A stretch of DNA of 64,000 nucleotides from Scylla paramamosain (GCF_035594125.1 NC_087173.1:11715486-11779485), one strand, 5' to 3'; positions 1 through 19,578 are shown, counted from the first letter of the stretch. The notes: generated by a model not told the origin, from the sequence alone. Translations and numbers: made by a program.

Positions 1-36
<36 letters not shown>

Positions 37-61
37 ACAACGATGTCATTGTAGTACCACA

Positions 62-127
<66 letters not shown>

Positions 128-187
128 GACGTGCCTGGGGGATTGACAGACGTGCCTGGCGATTGATATAACACGAAGAAGGGTTTT

Positions 188-256
<69 letters not shown>

Positions 257-278
257 AATGATGTCGTTGTAGCAGCTC

Positions 279-311
<33 letters not shown>

Positions 312-364
312 CTAAAACACTTCTTGGTGTTATATCAGTCGCCAGGCACGTCTGTCAGTCCCCA
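1..364. mobile_element. Fold-back element with microsatellite stems
   Basis: A left arm at 137-192 and a right arm at 309-364 are inverted copies about 55 bases long with only about four mismatches, containing GACGTGCCTGGCGA and TGATATAACAC. Between them lie (CT)n 191-253, a short near-palindromic loop CGATAATGATGTCGTTGTAG, and (GA)n 279-310. A second loop of the same kind (36-55) follows (CT)n 1-35 and precedes (GA)n 67-129. The structure could snap back along its length. Family unknown; it is cut by the window edge. Confidence 0.6.
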
Positions 365-790
365 CAGTGGCATCGGCACACCGTGAATAGACGTGCACCT
401 TCGAAAGTGTTGCAGGAATTCGCTGTAAAACTTAAAATCGCAGCCAAGAAGATTGAGGAGTGCAGCAAAGGCATCACAGCACACTAAGTAGCCTTCCAGT
501 TTTTGCCACACTACCCAAAAGGATCCAGATTCTTCCAAAGTACATTTTCACTTCTGCGTGTGAAATCAAAACTTTTCTCTTCCGTGTAGTTTTCTTTCCG
601 TCTCCTTTTCATTTTTACTTTTTTTTAAGAAAGCGCTCCGGCTGTTATTCATCATTTTTTTTGTTTGTTTTTTTTCAAATTCCAATAATTGTAACGTTTC
701 TCCATTGTTTTCATTTTTATACTACGTCTTGATCTCAAATAACATTACAAGCTGAGGTTCGCAACATTACTATAATATTGCCATGTTAGT

Positions 791-850
791 GGTGGTGTTG
801 TTGTTGTTGTTGTTGTTGTTATTGTTGTCGTTGTTATTGTTGTTGTTGTC
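791..850. repeat. (GTT)n tract
   Basis: Imperfect GTT trinucleotide run with a few substitutions. Confidence 0.9.
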
Positions 851-1187
851 TCATATGCTCAGACAACCAAACGTAATTATGATTTAATGTCTGGAGGAAG
901 AATGGAAGGGAGATGCTGATGATGATGATTAAGGAAGAGAAAAAAAGAGGTGCTTCGCTATTTTCTTTCTTTTTTTATCTTATTAATTTTCTTCCACGGT
1001 TATTCAAGAAACTTTTTAAACTGAAATGACTAGGCCGAGGCGATGCCACTGAGAAGGTGAAGGAGGAAGAGGAAGAGTCTGAGAAGAAAGAGGAAGAGAA
1101 CGAAGAGAGAGGAAGAGTAGGAGGAAGACGAGGGAGGTAAATATGGTCCAGCCAGTGCCCTTAGTAGACAGGCAGACAGACAGACAG

Positions 1188-1188
<1 letters not shown>

Positions 1189-1284
<96 letters not shown>
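1189..1284. repeat. (CA)n microsatellite, about 48 units
   Basis: Uninterrupted CA run preceded by a short CAGA run. Confidence 0.97.
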
Positions 1285-1286
<2 letters not shown>

Positions 1287-1334
1287 GTTAAGAAGCCAGC
1301 CATGCCTTGGGCAGAAAAGAATGAACACACACAC

Positions 1335-1335
<1 letters not shown>

Positions 1336-1414
<79 letters not shown>
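1336..1414. repeat. (CT)n microsatellite
   Basis: Uninterrupted CT run directly after a short (AC) run. Confidence 0.97.
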
Positions 1415-1417
<3 letters not shown>

Positions 1418-2150
1418 ATTATCATTCCTTTGCACATTTTCTTTTCTTATTTATCGCACAATATCTAAGCAATATTTTTTTTCTTCTGTGTGTGTGTCAG
1501 CATGTTACATTAAGCTAAAGGATGCTGGTAATCCTAAATGGTGCCAGATGATCTTCACCATAACACAGTAGTATTCCATAAGTCACCCATGCACCCACAG
1601 AGCTGCCCTAATTAGTCATTCAGTTCATGCAGGTTTTACTGTTGTATGCTGATTAAGTACTTATAAATAGTAGAACATTCAAGGCCAATTTCCTAAGTCT
1701 ATCTTTAGTGACAAGTGCTTGTTTATGGTGTGACATTCCTGCTATTAATAGAACATAGCAGATTTTCCCTCGCCAAATGGACAGTTTCTTTTGGATTGTC
1801 ATGGTAACAGTTTAGTGTGGCTACAAAACACTCATCTTCATAGTTATCAGGCTGAGATTCTCAAGACAAGACGTCACACTTTGTCACTACAGCAGTAAAA
1901 ATTCAAAGGATTCAGTCACATCATGTATCACTTTTGGTCCCCTTTTTATGAGTCATTTTAATATGCTACCAGTATTCCATCAACACAGCTGCATGATGCC
2001 CAGCTGTGTCATGTCCCCCCCTAAGAAGTCATTGTAAATATAAAAATTAAGAAAAAACAAGTACTAAATTGAATCCACATTGTTTTATCATTTCATTTCA
2101 AGATGTTTAAGGAGATACTTGCAAAAAATATGTAATCAATAAATATATGT

Positions 2151-2156
2151 TTTATT
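2151..2156 (-). promoter_or_regulatory. EFL1 polyadenylation signal (AATAAA)
   Basis: TTTATT on the plus strand is a canonical AATAAA on the gene strand, about 70 bases past the EFL1 stop. It implies a short 3' UTR with cleavage near 2125-2140. No other canonical hexamer lies nearer on that strand. Confidence 0.7.
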
Positions 2157-2224
2157 AGTTATACAACAATCATTCAAGAATTATGATACTACCACTGATT
2201 CCAATGTACTCTAAAAAAAAATCA

Positions 2225-8834
<6,610 letters not shown>

Positions 8835-8919
8835 CCTGCCTGCTGCTGCTGATACCACAGTGCACAGTGTTACAAGCACAGGTGACACTGCTGCTTGGAA
8901 GGGATAAATGCATTATTTC
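8835..8919 (-). other. EFL1: EFL1 5' UTR segment with overlapping upstream ORF
   Basis: Bounded upstream by a good acceptor (TTTTCTCACAG at 8920-8930). It has an ATG near its 5' end, out of frame with EFL1, whose frame runs over the EFL1 ATG for about 43 codons before a TAA. If this acceptor is used, EFL1 translation needs leaky scanning. Confidence 0.5.
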
Positions 8920-9290
8920 CTGTGAGAAAACATGAAATAGTACACCTATTTAAGCATACAAACTGCCGAAGAATTACTACAGTGAAATAATAAAACAATA
9001 GAACCTGAACATGAAACTCTGGAGCCTCAGTGTTTCTTTTTTTTTATTTATATAGCCTGTTTCACCCACCTACAGGAAGGGGAATATTATAACAACAAAA
9101 TGACTCTCCACCTCTGAGAAGGAATCGTCAGCCACATTCTAGGAAGGGACAATTACAATGATGGACACACAAATAAGAGATTGAGTAAGGAACAATTACA
9201 AAGAACACACAAATAAGAGATCAAGGTATAATATCTCATTAGACAACCGTCCATAATAACAAAACCAACCCACAGTCCAAAAATGTATTA

Positions 9291-9917
9291 CAATGGAACC
9301 TCAGTTACCGAACGTCTCCCTTTTTCAAACAACTCAGTTTTTGAACAAGTTTTAACTCATAATTGCTTCAATTACCATACCATAATTTGGTTTTCAAACT
9401 AAGTTACTTGATTTCAAATACTACATGTCGTAGCAAAAGCTGCCACTTATTACTAATTTATAGTTTCTATAAAAATGTCCTTTGTTTTTATATATTTGGA
9501 AGAGAGACAGAGGGTAAGACAGTCATTCAATCTTTGAAATAAGTTAAATGTGATCCCATTGAAGTTGAAGAATCTTGATGTAAACAAACAAGGTTCAGCA
9601 CTCAGGAGTAACCCTGACCCTCCTGTGGCCCTCTCTATGACCCACAATGCCTTAAGTACTGCACAACTGCATTTTCCTAGTAGTTTTTTCCAGCAGCAAG
9701 ATGTCTAAAAATTCTAAGCTGGAGATGTTGTGGAGCAGCCATTTTAGCAGTGGGAGTGTCGATCATTATCCGCTAAGACATGGTGGAGGGGTGTCTGAGA
9801 ACGGATTAATCTATTTTACATTGAATCCTATGGGGGAAATAGTTTTGGTTTTCAAACATTTTGGATTTCAAACAACATTCAGGAACAAATTAAGTTCGAA
9901 AACTGAGGTTCCACTGT
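9291..9917. mobile_element. Tigger/pogo-like MITE or relic
   Basis: Starts CAATGGAACCTCAGTT and ends in the inverse, AACTGAGGTTCCACTG. Beyond the tips, inner arms match too (FRAME: CAAAC-rich and GAAC-rich). TA flanks both ends (9289-9290, 9918-9919), as expected for Tc1/mariner-superfamily target duplications. About 627 bases; a short open frame inside beginning near 9701 may be a remnant of a transposase start, but this is weak. Confidence 0.65.
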
Positions 9918-10721
9918 ATATCCTCCCACAGAACAATGTCATTTACAGCCTCCTCTTCTATCCTCTACCAAATGGCAAGGCCTTGTTCTTGGTGAGGTAG
10001 TTGGGTCACATATAACACAGTGGTGTATATCTTTACCACCACAAATTGTTAGCTCCTGAGATATTAACTTTTATCAAATTTATCATTAAGTTAGATTAGG
10101 TTACGTTTAGTTATGTTTGGTTTTGTTAGGTTTAGTTAAACTCCATTTTTTTTTTTTTTCTGTGAGAAGGAAACTAAATTTAATTGGTAGATTTTGATGT
10201 TTAATGAATGAATCTCTGTTTGATTTCGTCGCAAATCATTAGTTTATGTGTGTGGGGGTGTATATATATATCTTTTTTTTTATTTGAGGTGGAAAGTTAC
10301 TAGATTCATTCAAAGCACATCAAAATCTACCAGAAAAATGTAGTTTCATCCGAAAATATTAGGCGGGTGCACTTATATAAATTTATCCGTAACTCAGCAC
10401 ATCTGGTCGATGAGTTACGAATCTGGCACAATGACTTGCAACAGCTGTACGACTACATCTATAACAATAATGGAAGTTTAATGTTAGTTCCTAACTATTA
10501 TCGCGCACTTGCATTATTGTACTCCACATTAAGCAACCAGGCTTCATTATCCCACCACCACCTCACACACAAGGCACTCACTAGAACTTTCCAAATTCAA
10601 GCTCTACTTAATAAATAACTGGATCTGCTACATTTATATCCCACAAGAGATTACTTCTATCTTTGTTTTCACTGGACACACCAACTAGCAGTAGTACACT
10701 GTTCTTGTCACAATGCCTCAC

Positions 10722-10832
10722 CTTCCCCTGCCTCAGCGAGCCAGCCGTTGTATGAGGCAGCGTGACGCAATGTTGTTGTGAGAGGACTCTGCGAGACGGC
10801 GACCACTCCTTCACTCGCTTCATCGGCACCAA
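10722..10832 (-). other. Candidate 5' non-coding exon of EFL1
   Basis: A CpG-containing stretch, richer in GC than its surroundings, ends in a good donor (AAG|GTGAGG) on the EFL1 strand, 1.8 kb upstream of the 5' UTR acceptor. It has an ATG of its own whose frame does not run into EFL1. This is inferred from composition and splice signal only; the 5' end is unknown. Confidence 0.35.
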
Positions 10833-10930
10833 AAAAAACTAAAAATGTAATACCTCTTATCTAAGTATTTTCAGTCACATTAAAAAAAAAAATATTTACG
10901 AAACATTTTTTTTGCTTTTAGTTAAGAGAT

Positions 10931-11103
10931 GCTAGAGAAAACGGGACTCGTAATTTTTGCCTCAGGATTACAATGAGCTTATAGAAGTTTCTCTACTGCT
11001 GCGTCTTCTTTTACATTCCAAAGAATGTAATGTTTTATTACAACTTAGCATGGGTTGTATAATATTAGTTACCCCTCTGAAACACTCGCATCCCACCCTG
11101 TCC

Positions 11104-11110
<7 letters not shown>
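10931..11110. other. Unassigned AT-rich DNA before a (CT) tract
   Basis: Nothing recognised; short frames only. Confidence 0.4.

Positions 11111-11157
<47 letters not shown>
11111..11157. repeat. (CT)n microsatellite
   Basis: About 23 CT units after a C-rich run. Confidence 0.95.
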
Positions 11158-11159
<2 letters not shown>

Positions 11160-11246
11160 GAAGGGTGATGTGCATATTTATGTTTCTGCGATAATAGTTA
11201 TATACATTCAATATAACAGCAAGCATAGTATAGCACATAAGAAGTG

Positions 11247-11453
11247 TTCCCGAGATTGTATTATCCAAAGTCTGAGTGACATCTCGATCACCTCACTCAA
11301 GCCTTTCAAGACTGTTTCCATGATTATAGTAATAACATATTAAGGATTGCGCACCATCAGTAGGAAAAACATATATGAGAATCTTACTAAATATAGTTCT
11401 GTGAACTGAAAATTGTCTTCATGAGAGCCTTAAGATACTGAAAATACGGGCCC
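11247..11453. mobile_element. Harbinger-like MITE, decayed copy 1
   Basis: The right end, read inward, is GGGCCCGTATTTTCAG; the body shares TGTTTCCATGATTA with the copies at 45.5 and 62.8 kb, and the left end shares CATCTCGATCA. Recognised by comparison with those copies. Confidence 0.45.
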
Positions 11454-12180
11454 TCACACTGTTTAGAAAACAGTTGCATGGGTTTTGCGGTGCCAGATAA
11501 TGGGTGAAGTGTTACTTCGGGCCTGTCTTAAGTAAAGGGTTGGCCAGTTTGCGTGGCTGGCTAGTTTGCGATAGGATGGGCAATTGACGGATCCTTATTT
11601 TGAAACCCTTTGCTTTCTTTTATTAATAACTGAATTTTAAAAGACCACAGAGATTACTGTTTATATTGTTATTTATATTGTCAGTTTCATGTTTACTCCT
11701 CGTGAATGTGTTGGAGTAAGCGAGGCTACGCCATCAATGCAGATAACATAATTAAAAATCAGCCTGCAGTATTTCCTGTTGACCCTCGTGCTGATAATGC
11801 AAAAGGAAAGCCACTGGATCAAGTAGGATCTACTTCGTTATTCTTATACACAATTGTAAAATTTATTATTGTAAGGAAATTTATTCATCCATTTCCAGGC
11901 TACCATACAATATTATATTGATTTATTGAATAATTTATTTTCACTGTTTTTTCCCTGTGCATTGTAGAACGACGCTCACTTGAGATAAACAACGCAAGCA
12001 GCAGGTGCCAAGTATTGTTATTCCAGCACCGCAGCGACGTGACTGACATTTGATGGGGTGCTGTGCTTTGCGAAGAGGGGGACTCGCACCTCACTTTCCT
12101 GACTGCCTAGTACGCGTCAGTTAATCTGCTAGGTACAAAATGGTCCACATGTATAGTACATAACGCTTGGGGCATTGTCA

Positions 12181-12373
12181 TTTGTCAACTTGTGGGTCAC
12201 TCGAAAAACCGTGACTCTGCAGGAGTGAGTGATAGGTGTCAGAGAACCACTGCTCTGTACTGTCAAAGTGAATCAAGAGCCGATGAAGGTCAGCCAGCTG
12301 GGAGTGTGTAGGGCAGTGTCGCCTGCACCACTTGGCATCAGGGAGGCAGTGCAGGACACCAGGAATGGCTGGA
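12181..12373 (-). other. Orphan open frame with protein-like composition
   Basis: On the minus strand an acceptor-like TTACCTCCAG precedes about 60 open codons with mixed composition (includes LADLHRLLIHFDSTEQWF) and a TGA. No homology recognised; it could be a terminal exon, a retroelement scrap, or chance. Confidence 0.2.
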
Positions 12374-12545
12374 GGTAAGCAGTGACTGACCCACATCTGT
12401 CATCTATGCAACAGGTCAACTAATTTCTTGTCTTAACCACCCTGCTATTACCCCATGGTGCGTGCTTGGTGTGGTGTCTATCTCGTGTGTGCTGTGTGGA
12501 GCTGCCTGGCGATTGTAGCATCAGGCAGAGGTGAGGTGACTGAAT

Positions 12546-12645
12546 GGATCATGGGAGGGAGATGTTTTCATGTTTTTATTCTTTATTTTGACTGGATCGT
12601 GGGAGGGAGGTGTCTTCATGTTTTTTATTCTTTATTTTATTTTAT
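12546..12645. repeat. Tandem duplication, period 48
   Basis: Two adjacent copies beginning GGATCATGGGAGGGAG and GGATCGTGGGAGGGAG, each running into a T-rich TTTATTCTTTATTTT stretch. Confidence 0.75.
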
Positions 12646-13599
12646 CACTGTCGTTTTCTTAAGTCACCAACAACTTGCCATCAGACAAGGTGTTTTTACA
12701 TAACTGGATTATGATATAAATATGTAATTAACCAAAATTATTTGTTCACTTTTCTTGAACGTTTTTTTCTTTCCCTCCTAAGCCAATAGAGAAAAACAGA
12801 CTAGAGATGCAACATACCATTATATACATATAAAGGAAAGCCATGGTTGTTTAGCCAGTCATGATAAAATACATTCTAATGCTGTTTAGCTGGCACTCAT
12901 GTTCATTGGTTATCCTTATGATGTCATGCATTAGCTGCACACATTTGGAGGCTCCATCATGTGGCAAGTGACTCCATCTTCAGTGGTACCCAGCATGACC
13001 ACATGTGCAGCACTTTTTATCAAATGAAGTAATTTATTTAGGAGCTCCAACCTTCTTTAACTCCAAGGTGGGAGTTAAATAAGACAAATCACATGAAGAT
13101 CAGCCATTTCAGCTGTTTTTAGGGAGGGTTGGGATGGGTTTAGCTCAGTTAGATTGCCTCATCTAATCTAGCCTAACATTAACCACCACAAAATTAATTA
13201 TTATTTTGATTTAGTTATTTTAGTTATTTGTTTATGCACTTTGCAGCTGCATAATAGGGCAGTTCTCAAAATGTATAGAGCTAAACAATTCAAAGAAAAA
13301 AATAAAAAAATTTAAATCATCCTACAAAAAGCAAAGAAAGATTAAATAGAGGAAATAAACTGGAAATAAAAAAAATACAGGAATTAAAGGTGAAAAAGAC
13401 TAAAAATTAAAAATGTAAGAAATAAAGAAAAAAAAAGAAAAAAAGTATAAGTAAAAATTTATGTAAATTAGTAGAAAAATTTAAATTAGACAAACTTTAA
13501 AAACTTAAAGGTATAAGTTTAAAATGTTATAAACTAAAATCAACAAAGTGTACCAGTGAACTACATACAATATTGCAGGCATAAAGCAGTCAGCCATTT

Positions 13600-13745
13600 C
13601 TGTAAGCTTCCCAAAAGAGATAAGCATTCAAGGCCTTCCTGAATCCGTTCATATGCTCAGTATTTCTGAGATCAACAAGTAAATTATTGAAATCCCTTGA
13701 TCCTGCAGCAGAAAATTAGTGGCTGATCTTTTGATTCAATCCAAT
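13600..13745 (-). pseudogene. Decayed C-terminal tail of a non-LTR retrotransposon ORF
   Basis: The minus strand reads SAAGSRDFNNLLVDLRN, then FRKALNAYLF, in the style of the 'WN.LP..LR....F...LK..LF' end of LINE reverse-transcriptase proteins. A frameshift or stop lies just upstream. 5'-truncated. Confidence 0.4.
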
Positions 13746-14567
13746 AACCTAATTGATAATCCAATAAGACTGGAACACTTATTTACTTACTGGGCACTTT
13801 TACTGATCTAGCATTGTAACTCTTTACCTCTACTTTGTAAAGTTAAGATCCTGGTTCAGCATAGTATTTGCATCAAACATTAGTTAATGTCTTCAATTCC
13901 AGAATGATAATTTACATACCAGACAGCACTGGCTTCCTTTCATTCCTTATTCACTTGAACTAACTCATCTGACTTAACCCAGTGACCTATGAGTACCTCA
14001 TACTGTTATTAACTTGCCTGCCTAATAGAGGCACTTCATGACAGTTGCATCTGCCTGAGCTTGTCTTCCCATTGTATTGACATACTTTTTGTGGTATTTA
14101 TAAAGTAACAAAAATTGGGTCTTTTTTTTTATTTTCCCATAAAGAACTTGTTAGTTGGACAGTAGAGCATTCAAAGAGGAGGATGGGAGTGTGTAATAGA
14201 TATATCATGGCTGGCTTGTGTAGGCTGACTGGCTTTTTACATCGTGTGGTTCAATGTTAGGCCTCAATTTTCAGTTATCTTAAGCACAAATTGGCAATCA
14301 TGAGGGTGGGAAACACAAAAACATCCTTGACTCAGTTACAATTTCATATTAAAGGCTATTGAAATATTATATATAAGCATATAATAAATAGATTAATTTC
14401 AAATTTAAAAGGGAATCATGTAGGTATGTTGTTGTTGTTGTCGTTGTTTTAGATCGCCCTCATAGAGGCATGGGCCTTACGTCTAATGATGGCCCATTAC
14501 AGGAAGGTATGTATTTAGGTACTTCAGACTTAAATTATTCAATGAATTATAAGGCCATTTGCAAAAC

Positions 14568-14715
<148 letters not shown>

Positions 14716-14999
14716 TTGTACATGTTACATTCACTTGTCATAACACAATGCCCACTCCACATGTAGCAGCTTACACATAATCATTCAGACATCACTTAAT
14801 TAAGCAAACTTTTTCAGTTTTGTATCCATTGACCAGCCTCCTCTATATCACAAAAAAGAAAGTTGCTTTATCTAGACATGTGATTAAGGACATTACATTA
14901 TAATTTCATCTTCAACTCAAGAAGCTTCTTTTATGTAGAAAAAATTAAACACAGCAGGTAATGATGAGGTTATAGGAACTCCACCAATGTAGCTTATGA

Positions 15000-15360
<361 letters not shown>

Positions 15361-15551
15361 ATTCTTGGGCAGCCTCATTTTCACATAAAAAATATTCACA
15401 TCCCTTCCTTTTTAGTTTTGAATATGGCAAATACCTACTTAGTTAATTCCTTTCTTGTTAAATTAAGGCCCTTACTTTTTATCCAATGGTTGAGTGTTGA
15501 AACCTTTGTTATTTTGTCAGAAGCAACTCTTGTAGGCTGCTGCTGATGATG

Positions 15552-15667
<116 letters not shown>

Positions 15668-16139
15668 TTATTACTCCTATGTATCACTTGAAGGACGGCA
15701 ATTCATGTTCATTATTTGATTTATGCATTAATTTTGGTCAACCAACATAAAAAAAATAAATAAAAATAGGAGACAGTCGAAGGCCAGCCTACCAACAGGA
15801 GCCAGCTCTTGAACTCTTAAAATTTACCGTGCCATGGTCATTTATCCAACTTTCTCTTGAAACAAACCAGTGTTCGTGCTCTTGCAATGTTTTTGTTGTT
15901 TGAGCCGCAAATGTACAGCTCTGCATGTCAATTTATTTTTGTCCATATCCGGCATTCAACTATTGTGTGACAACCATGTTGGTGCGTTCCCAACCCGTTT
16001 CCTCACCAAAAGAACTACTGTTCCGTATCCAGTCCGCTGCACCCTCAATTCATTTAGTTGCTGGAACTTACTCATTACAAGTCGTAATCTTACATAGTAA
16101 TCAGCGCCGGAGACTCGAGCAGTGTATGTAGGGCCAAAA

Positions 16140-16870
16140 TAACGAGTACACGTATAATAATAGTTTGGCGCCTGTCTACCGTCCACAGGCCTTGGCGCTG
16201 GGTGGAGGGGAGGCTGGGAAAGGAGGCCCAGTGGGCGGGGGGAGGGGGGATTCACTGGTAATATTGGAATTCCTCGCCACTTTACCAGCAGAAACCTCTA
16301 AAGAATGTACACCAAGGCGTGAGATCATTCCCTGTGAGCAGCGTGTCAGTGGCCGCGTGAGGATGCTGGTGAAGAGTTGCCGTACCGTGCATCTTCTGCC
16401 AGGATATTCATATAATACAAATTACATTCCACTGATGCAGATGAATAAGTTAATCTTGCGAAAGAATTCCAGTTAAATGATTACCACTTGTGCTGTTGGC
16501 CGAGCGTTGCACACGGCACGCTCTCTGCTCTTCGGCTCGTTTTGAAAAGTCATCATATGACTTTACGTATGGTAAATCTTTCTGTGCCGTGAATCTCATA
16601 CTACTGCTTGAAATTATCATCCCATGGTGTTCTTGAGGGATATTCATTTGCTTTGTACTCGGTGGGAAGTGATAACGGGAAGGGGATCTTAGTGAAACGT
16701 AATAATCTTGGTAAGGATCGGTGGTGGCATCACGGCTGCACACGGCACGCCAGTGAAGGTGGCGGCCGCGGAGAGCCAGCCGCGCCTGTCATCGGCGAGC
16801 TCTCCCTCAAGCCCTACTGTCACCGTTTTCTTCAATCACCTCAGCCAGCACCGTTTTCTCTCCCGCCTGA
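16140..16870. other. GC- and CpG-richer patch, possible promoter or 5' exon region
   Basis: GC-rich patches at 16190-16260 and 16730-16870 stand out from AT-rich surroundings in the interval between the divergent EFL1 and ATP7 genes. A donor-like GAAG|GTGAAA occurs near 16872. No coding match recognised. Confidence 0.25.
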
Positions 16871-16927
16871 AGGTGAAACACAAACTCGTGTATTCTTTTG
16901 TAGACTCTCTTTAACTCATTTTCTATC

Positions 16928-16930
<3 letters not shown>

Positions 16931-16958
<28 letters not shown>
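16931..16958. repeat. Poly(T) run
   Basis: 28 T residues, possibly the reverse of a retroposon poly(A) tail. Confidence 0.9.
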
Positions 16959-16961
<3 letters not shown>

Positions 16962-18104
16962 CTTGTTTAGTTTAGTTATTACCATTTTATGTCACGTATG
17001 TAGCGTAAATTATAATAGTCCCCCTTGTGTATATTAAGGACAGACTCATGTAATATTCATAAGTATCTTAACCTTTATTTCCACTTTATTTTTCCTTTTT
17101 ACATACCTAGCTTTTGTTACCCCTATGTATATTATGGAGAGGCTCGTGTATTCGTCTTTTCGCAGTCATACTAAGTTAATTAAAACCTCACCAAAATAAC
17201 ATATAATACTAGCCGGGTGTAGGATGGAGAAACGTACCTATTCGCTTGTAATCTTCCTTTTGACACCCGCTCATGTCTTTCCTCAGTCATACTCTTATAT
17301 CACCTTGATGGATAGCTCGCATCAAGATAATCAAATAATATCATCCAAGTATGAGGCAAAAAAAAAGTATTTAAAGATAACTTTTTTGTAACACCATATC
17401 TGTCATATATAATTTATGTAAAGTAACCGTAGATGCCCCAGTAAATGGTTCGAGATGAGATTTTAAGTTATGCAATACAAAAAAAAATGGATAAAGTGAA
17501 AGTATATACGAGAAATGATACTCGAGGAGAGAGTAAAAAGATCGGACAGGTAGCTAAACCAAGCCCCGTATTTTGAAATTATTTGAACTCGTACAAGCAT
17601 TATTAATGTAGTCGTTATTTTTTTTTCTCATCTTTTTTTCTGTTGAATTACACTTAAACTTTTCCTGAATCACAAAAATACTGAAAACCACGATTATTTC
17701 CGTTAGAGATTATTAAAGCTGTCGACATGCGACACCGAAGTGTTTGAGAATGCAATCGCAGACTAACTGCATCCTTATGAGTCCGTCCACATCTTACGTG
17801 TGTTGCCTCACATCAGTGCACGTAGCGACGTAACCTTAAGGCAAGTGAACCACATCAATGAGATACTGCGTGTTGACGGTCACTGATAGCGGCTGATAGG
17901 AACTACTCATGGGATAATTATAGTTGCTACTTCTCGTAAGATGTTTGGGTGATGGGAGAGAGAGAGAGAGAGATTCGACAAGAAAATGCAGTTTTTGAGG
18001 TAGATGAAGTTAGTAATATCAAATATTTGTATCTTCATTCACACAGTAACTGTATAAGACTGAAAGAAGGAAGAACTGGTGAAGTGGAGGAAGGGAGAGC
18101 TTGT

Positions 18105-18193
<89 letters not shown>
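18105..18193. repeat. (GT)n-(GA)n compound microsatellite
   Basis: GT to 18138 followed at once by GA to 18193. Confidence 0.97.
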
Positions 18194-18197
<4 letters not shown>

Positions 18198-18318
18198 GAG
18201 CCGTGTATGTAATTACATGAAGATGCGTACGGATAAACATCGATAAGCTAACACTACCAAACGTAGTGCTTGTGGAGCATAAGTAGGAATAGTTATGATG
18301 ATGATGGTGATGATGATG

Positions 18319-18354
<36 letters not shown>

Positions 18355-18507
18355 AGTAATGACAGTACAACGTTATCCCTGAAAAAAAAAAAAATCATTA
18401 CACATGATTTTCCTGCTAGACAGATTACCATATATCGTACATAACGATGATAACAATGATGAACATAATAATAATAATAATTATTATTATTATTATTATT
18501 ATTATTT
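18319..18507. repeat. (AAT)n tracts, the second a palindromic (AAT)n(ATT)n
   Basis: AAT-type repeats at 18319-18355 and a self-complementary AAT/ATT block at 18465-18507. Confidence 0.9.
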
Positions 18508-18895
18508 AGCTCCCAATGCCTGTATGTTGTTGCTACAATGATTATCACGTCACGTGCATGTTAATCACGTCTCAGAGGGGGTCAAGGTACACCATATCGC
18601 GGCCTGACTCGTTGTGGCGGTGCTTTGAGGTCGATCTTAAATGTACATCTGCCTTAGCTAACTTGTTTCGTTATTAGTCACTGTAGAATTTTCAGTGTGG
18701 CTTCATTCAAAAAGGTGCTTGCAGCTGACCTTTCGTGGTGTCATTATGATCGTTCGTCACTCACTGTTGCCCTTTGTGCGTGGAGAGTTGCTGGTAATGC
18801 TAACGTTTTCTTTGTTTCTGCTGCCTTGCTCTCACGGCCTAGGCGTCCTGGCTTACTTTTCCTGGCGCAATGCTGCATCCTCTCCCGCCAGTGTC

Positions 18896-18906
18896 TACTG
18901 CTACTG

Positions 18907-18974
<68 letters not shown>

Positions 18975-19030
18975 GTTACTGCTACTACTACTATTACTAC
19001 TACTGCTGCTGTTGCTGCTGCTGCTACCAT

Positions 19031-19074
<44 letters not shown>

Positions 19075-19106
19075 ATGCAGCAGTAGCTGCTGCTGTTGCT
19101 GCTGTT
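18896..19106. repeat. (CTA)n/(GCT)n trinucleotide cluster
   Basis: Long CTA runs broken by GCT and ATC units. It gives repetitive Leu, Thr or Ser frames, not genes. Confidence 0.95.
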
Positions 19107-19158
19107 ATGTATTGCAATTAAAATGTTACTTAACGTAGTAGCCTCAGTGTCGAATGGA

Positions 19159-19160
<2 letters not shown>

Positions 19161-19247
<87 letters not shown>
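19161..19247. repeat. (CA)n microsatellite
   Basis: About 43 perfect CA units. Confidence 0.97.
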
Positions 19248-19248
<1 letters not shown>

Positions 19249-19507
19249 TATCACCAGGGTTCATGCGTCCTTGTGTGTGCACTTAACTAATAGATGTTAG
19301 TGAATAATTAGTTTGTTACTTAATAGTTCATTACAGTTCCCAATTAGCTTTTCATTTAATTGTTATAATTAGTGCATAAATTGGCTTTAATGAGAGGGAG
19401 TGGAACCAAGTGTGTTAGAGTAGCACAATTTATAGTTTGTGAAAAAAAATTTGAGATGTTTGGGGAGTGGTAAAAAGTAATATTTAGAATGTGGTTGCAT
19501 GCCCTAC

Positions 19508-19520
19508 ATTATTATTATTA

Positions 19521-19578
<58 letters not shown>

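Larger units (their letters stand above)
365..2124. other. Intergenic DNA downstream of EFL1
   Basis: No gene recognised. Short open frames here are AT-rich or simple repeats. Contains a (GTT) tract, (CA) and (CT) tracts, and otherwise unremarkable unique-looking sequence. Confidence 0.6.

Noticed and set aside
1016..1571. Long open frames on both strands (Cys-Val, His-Thr and Arg-Glu repeats)
   Set aside because: They are translations of (CA)n and (CT)n microsatellites; the same kind of frame appears at every such tract.
10367..10618. 83-codon plus-strand frame with mixed composition
   Set aside because: No family recognised, no upstream acceptor or promoter that stands out, and chance frames of this size are expected in 64 kb. 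Kept only as a note.
15956..16255. 99-codon minus-strand frame in the GC-richer patch
   Set aside because: Pro/Arg-rich composition follows base composition; no domain and no supporting splice sites.
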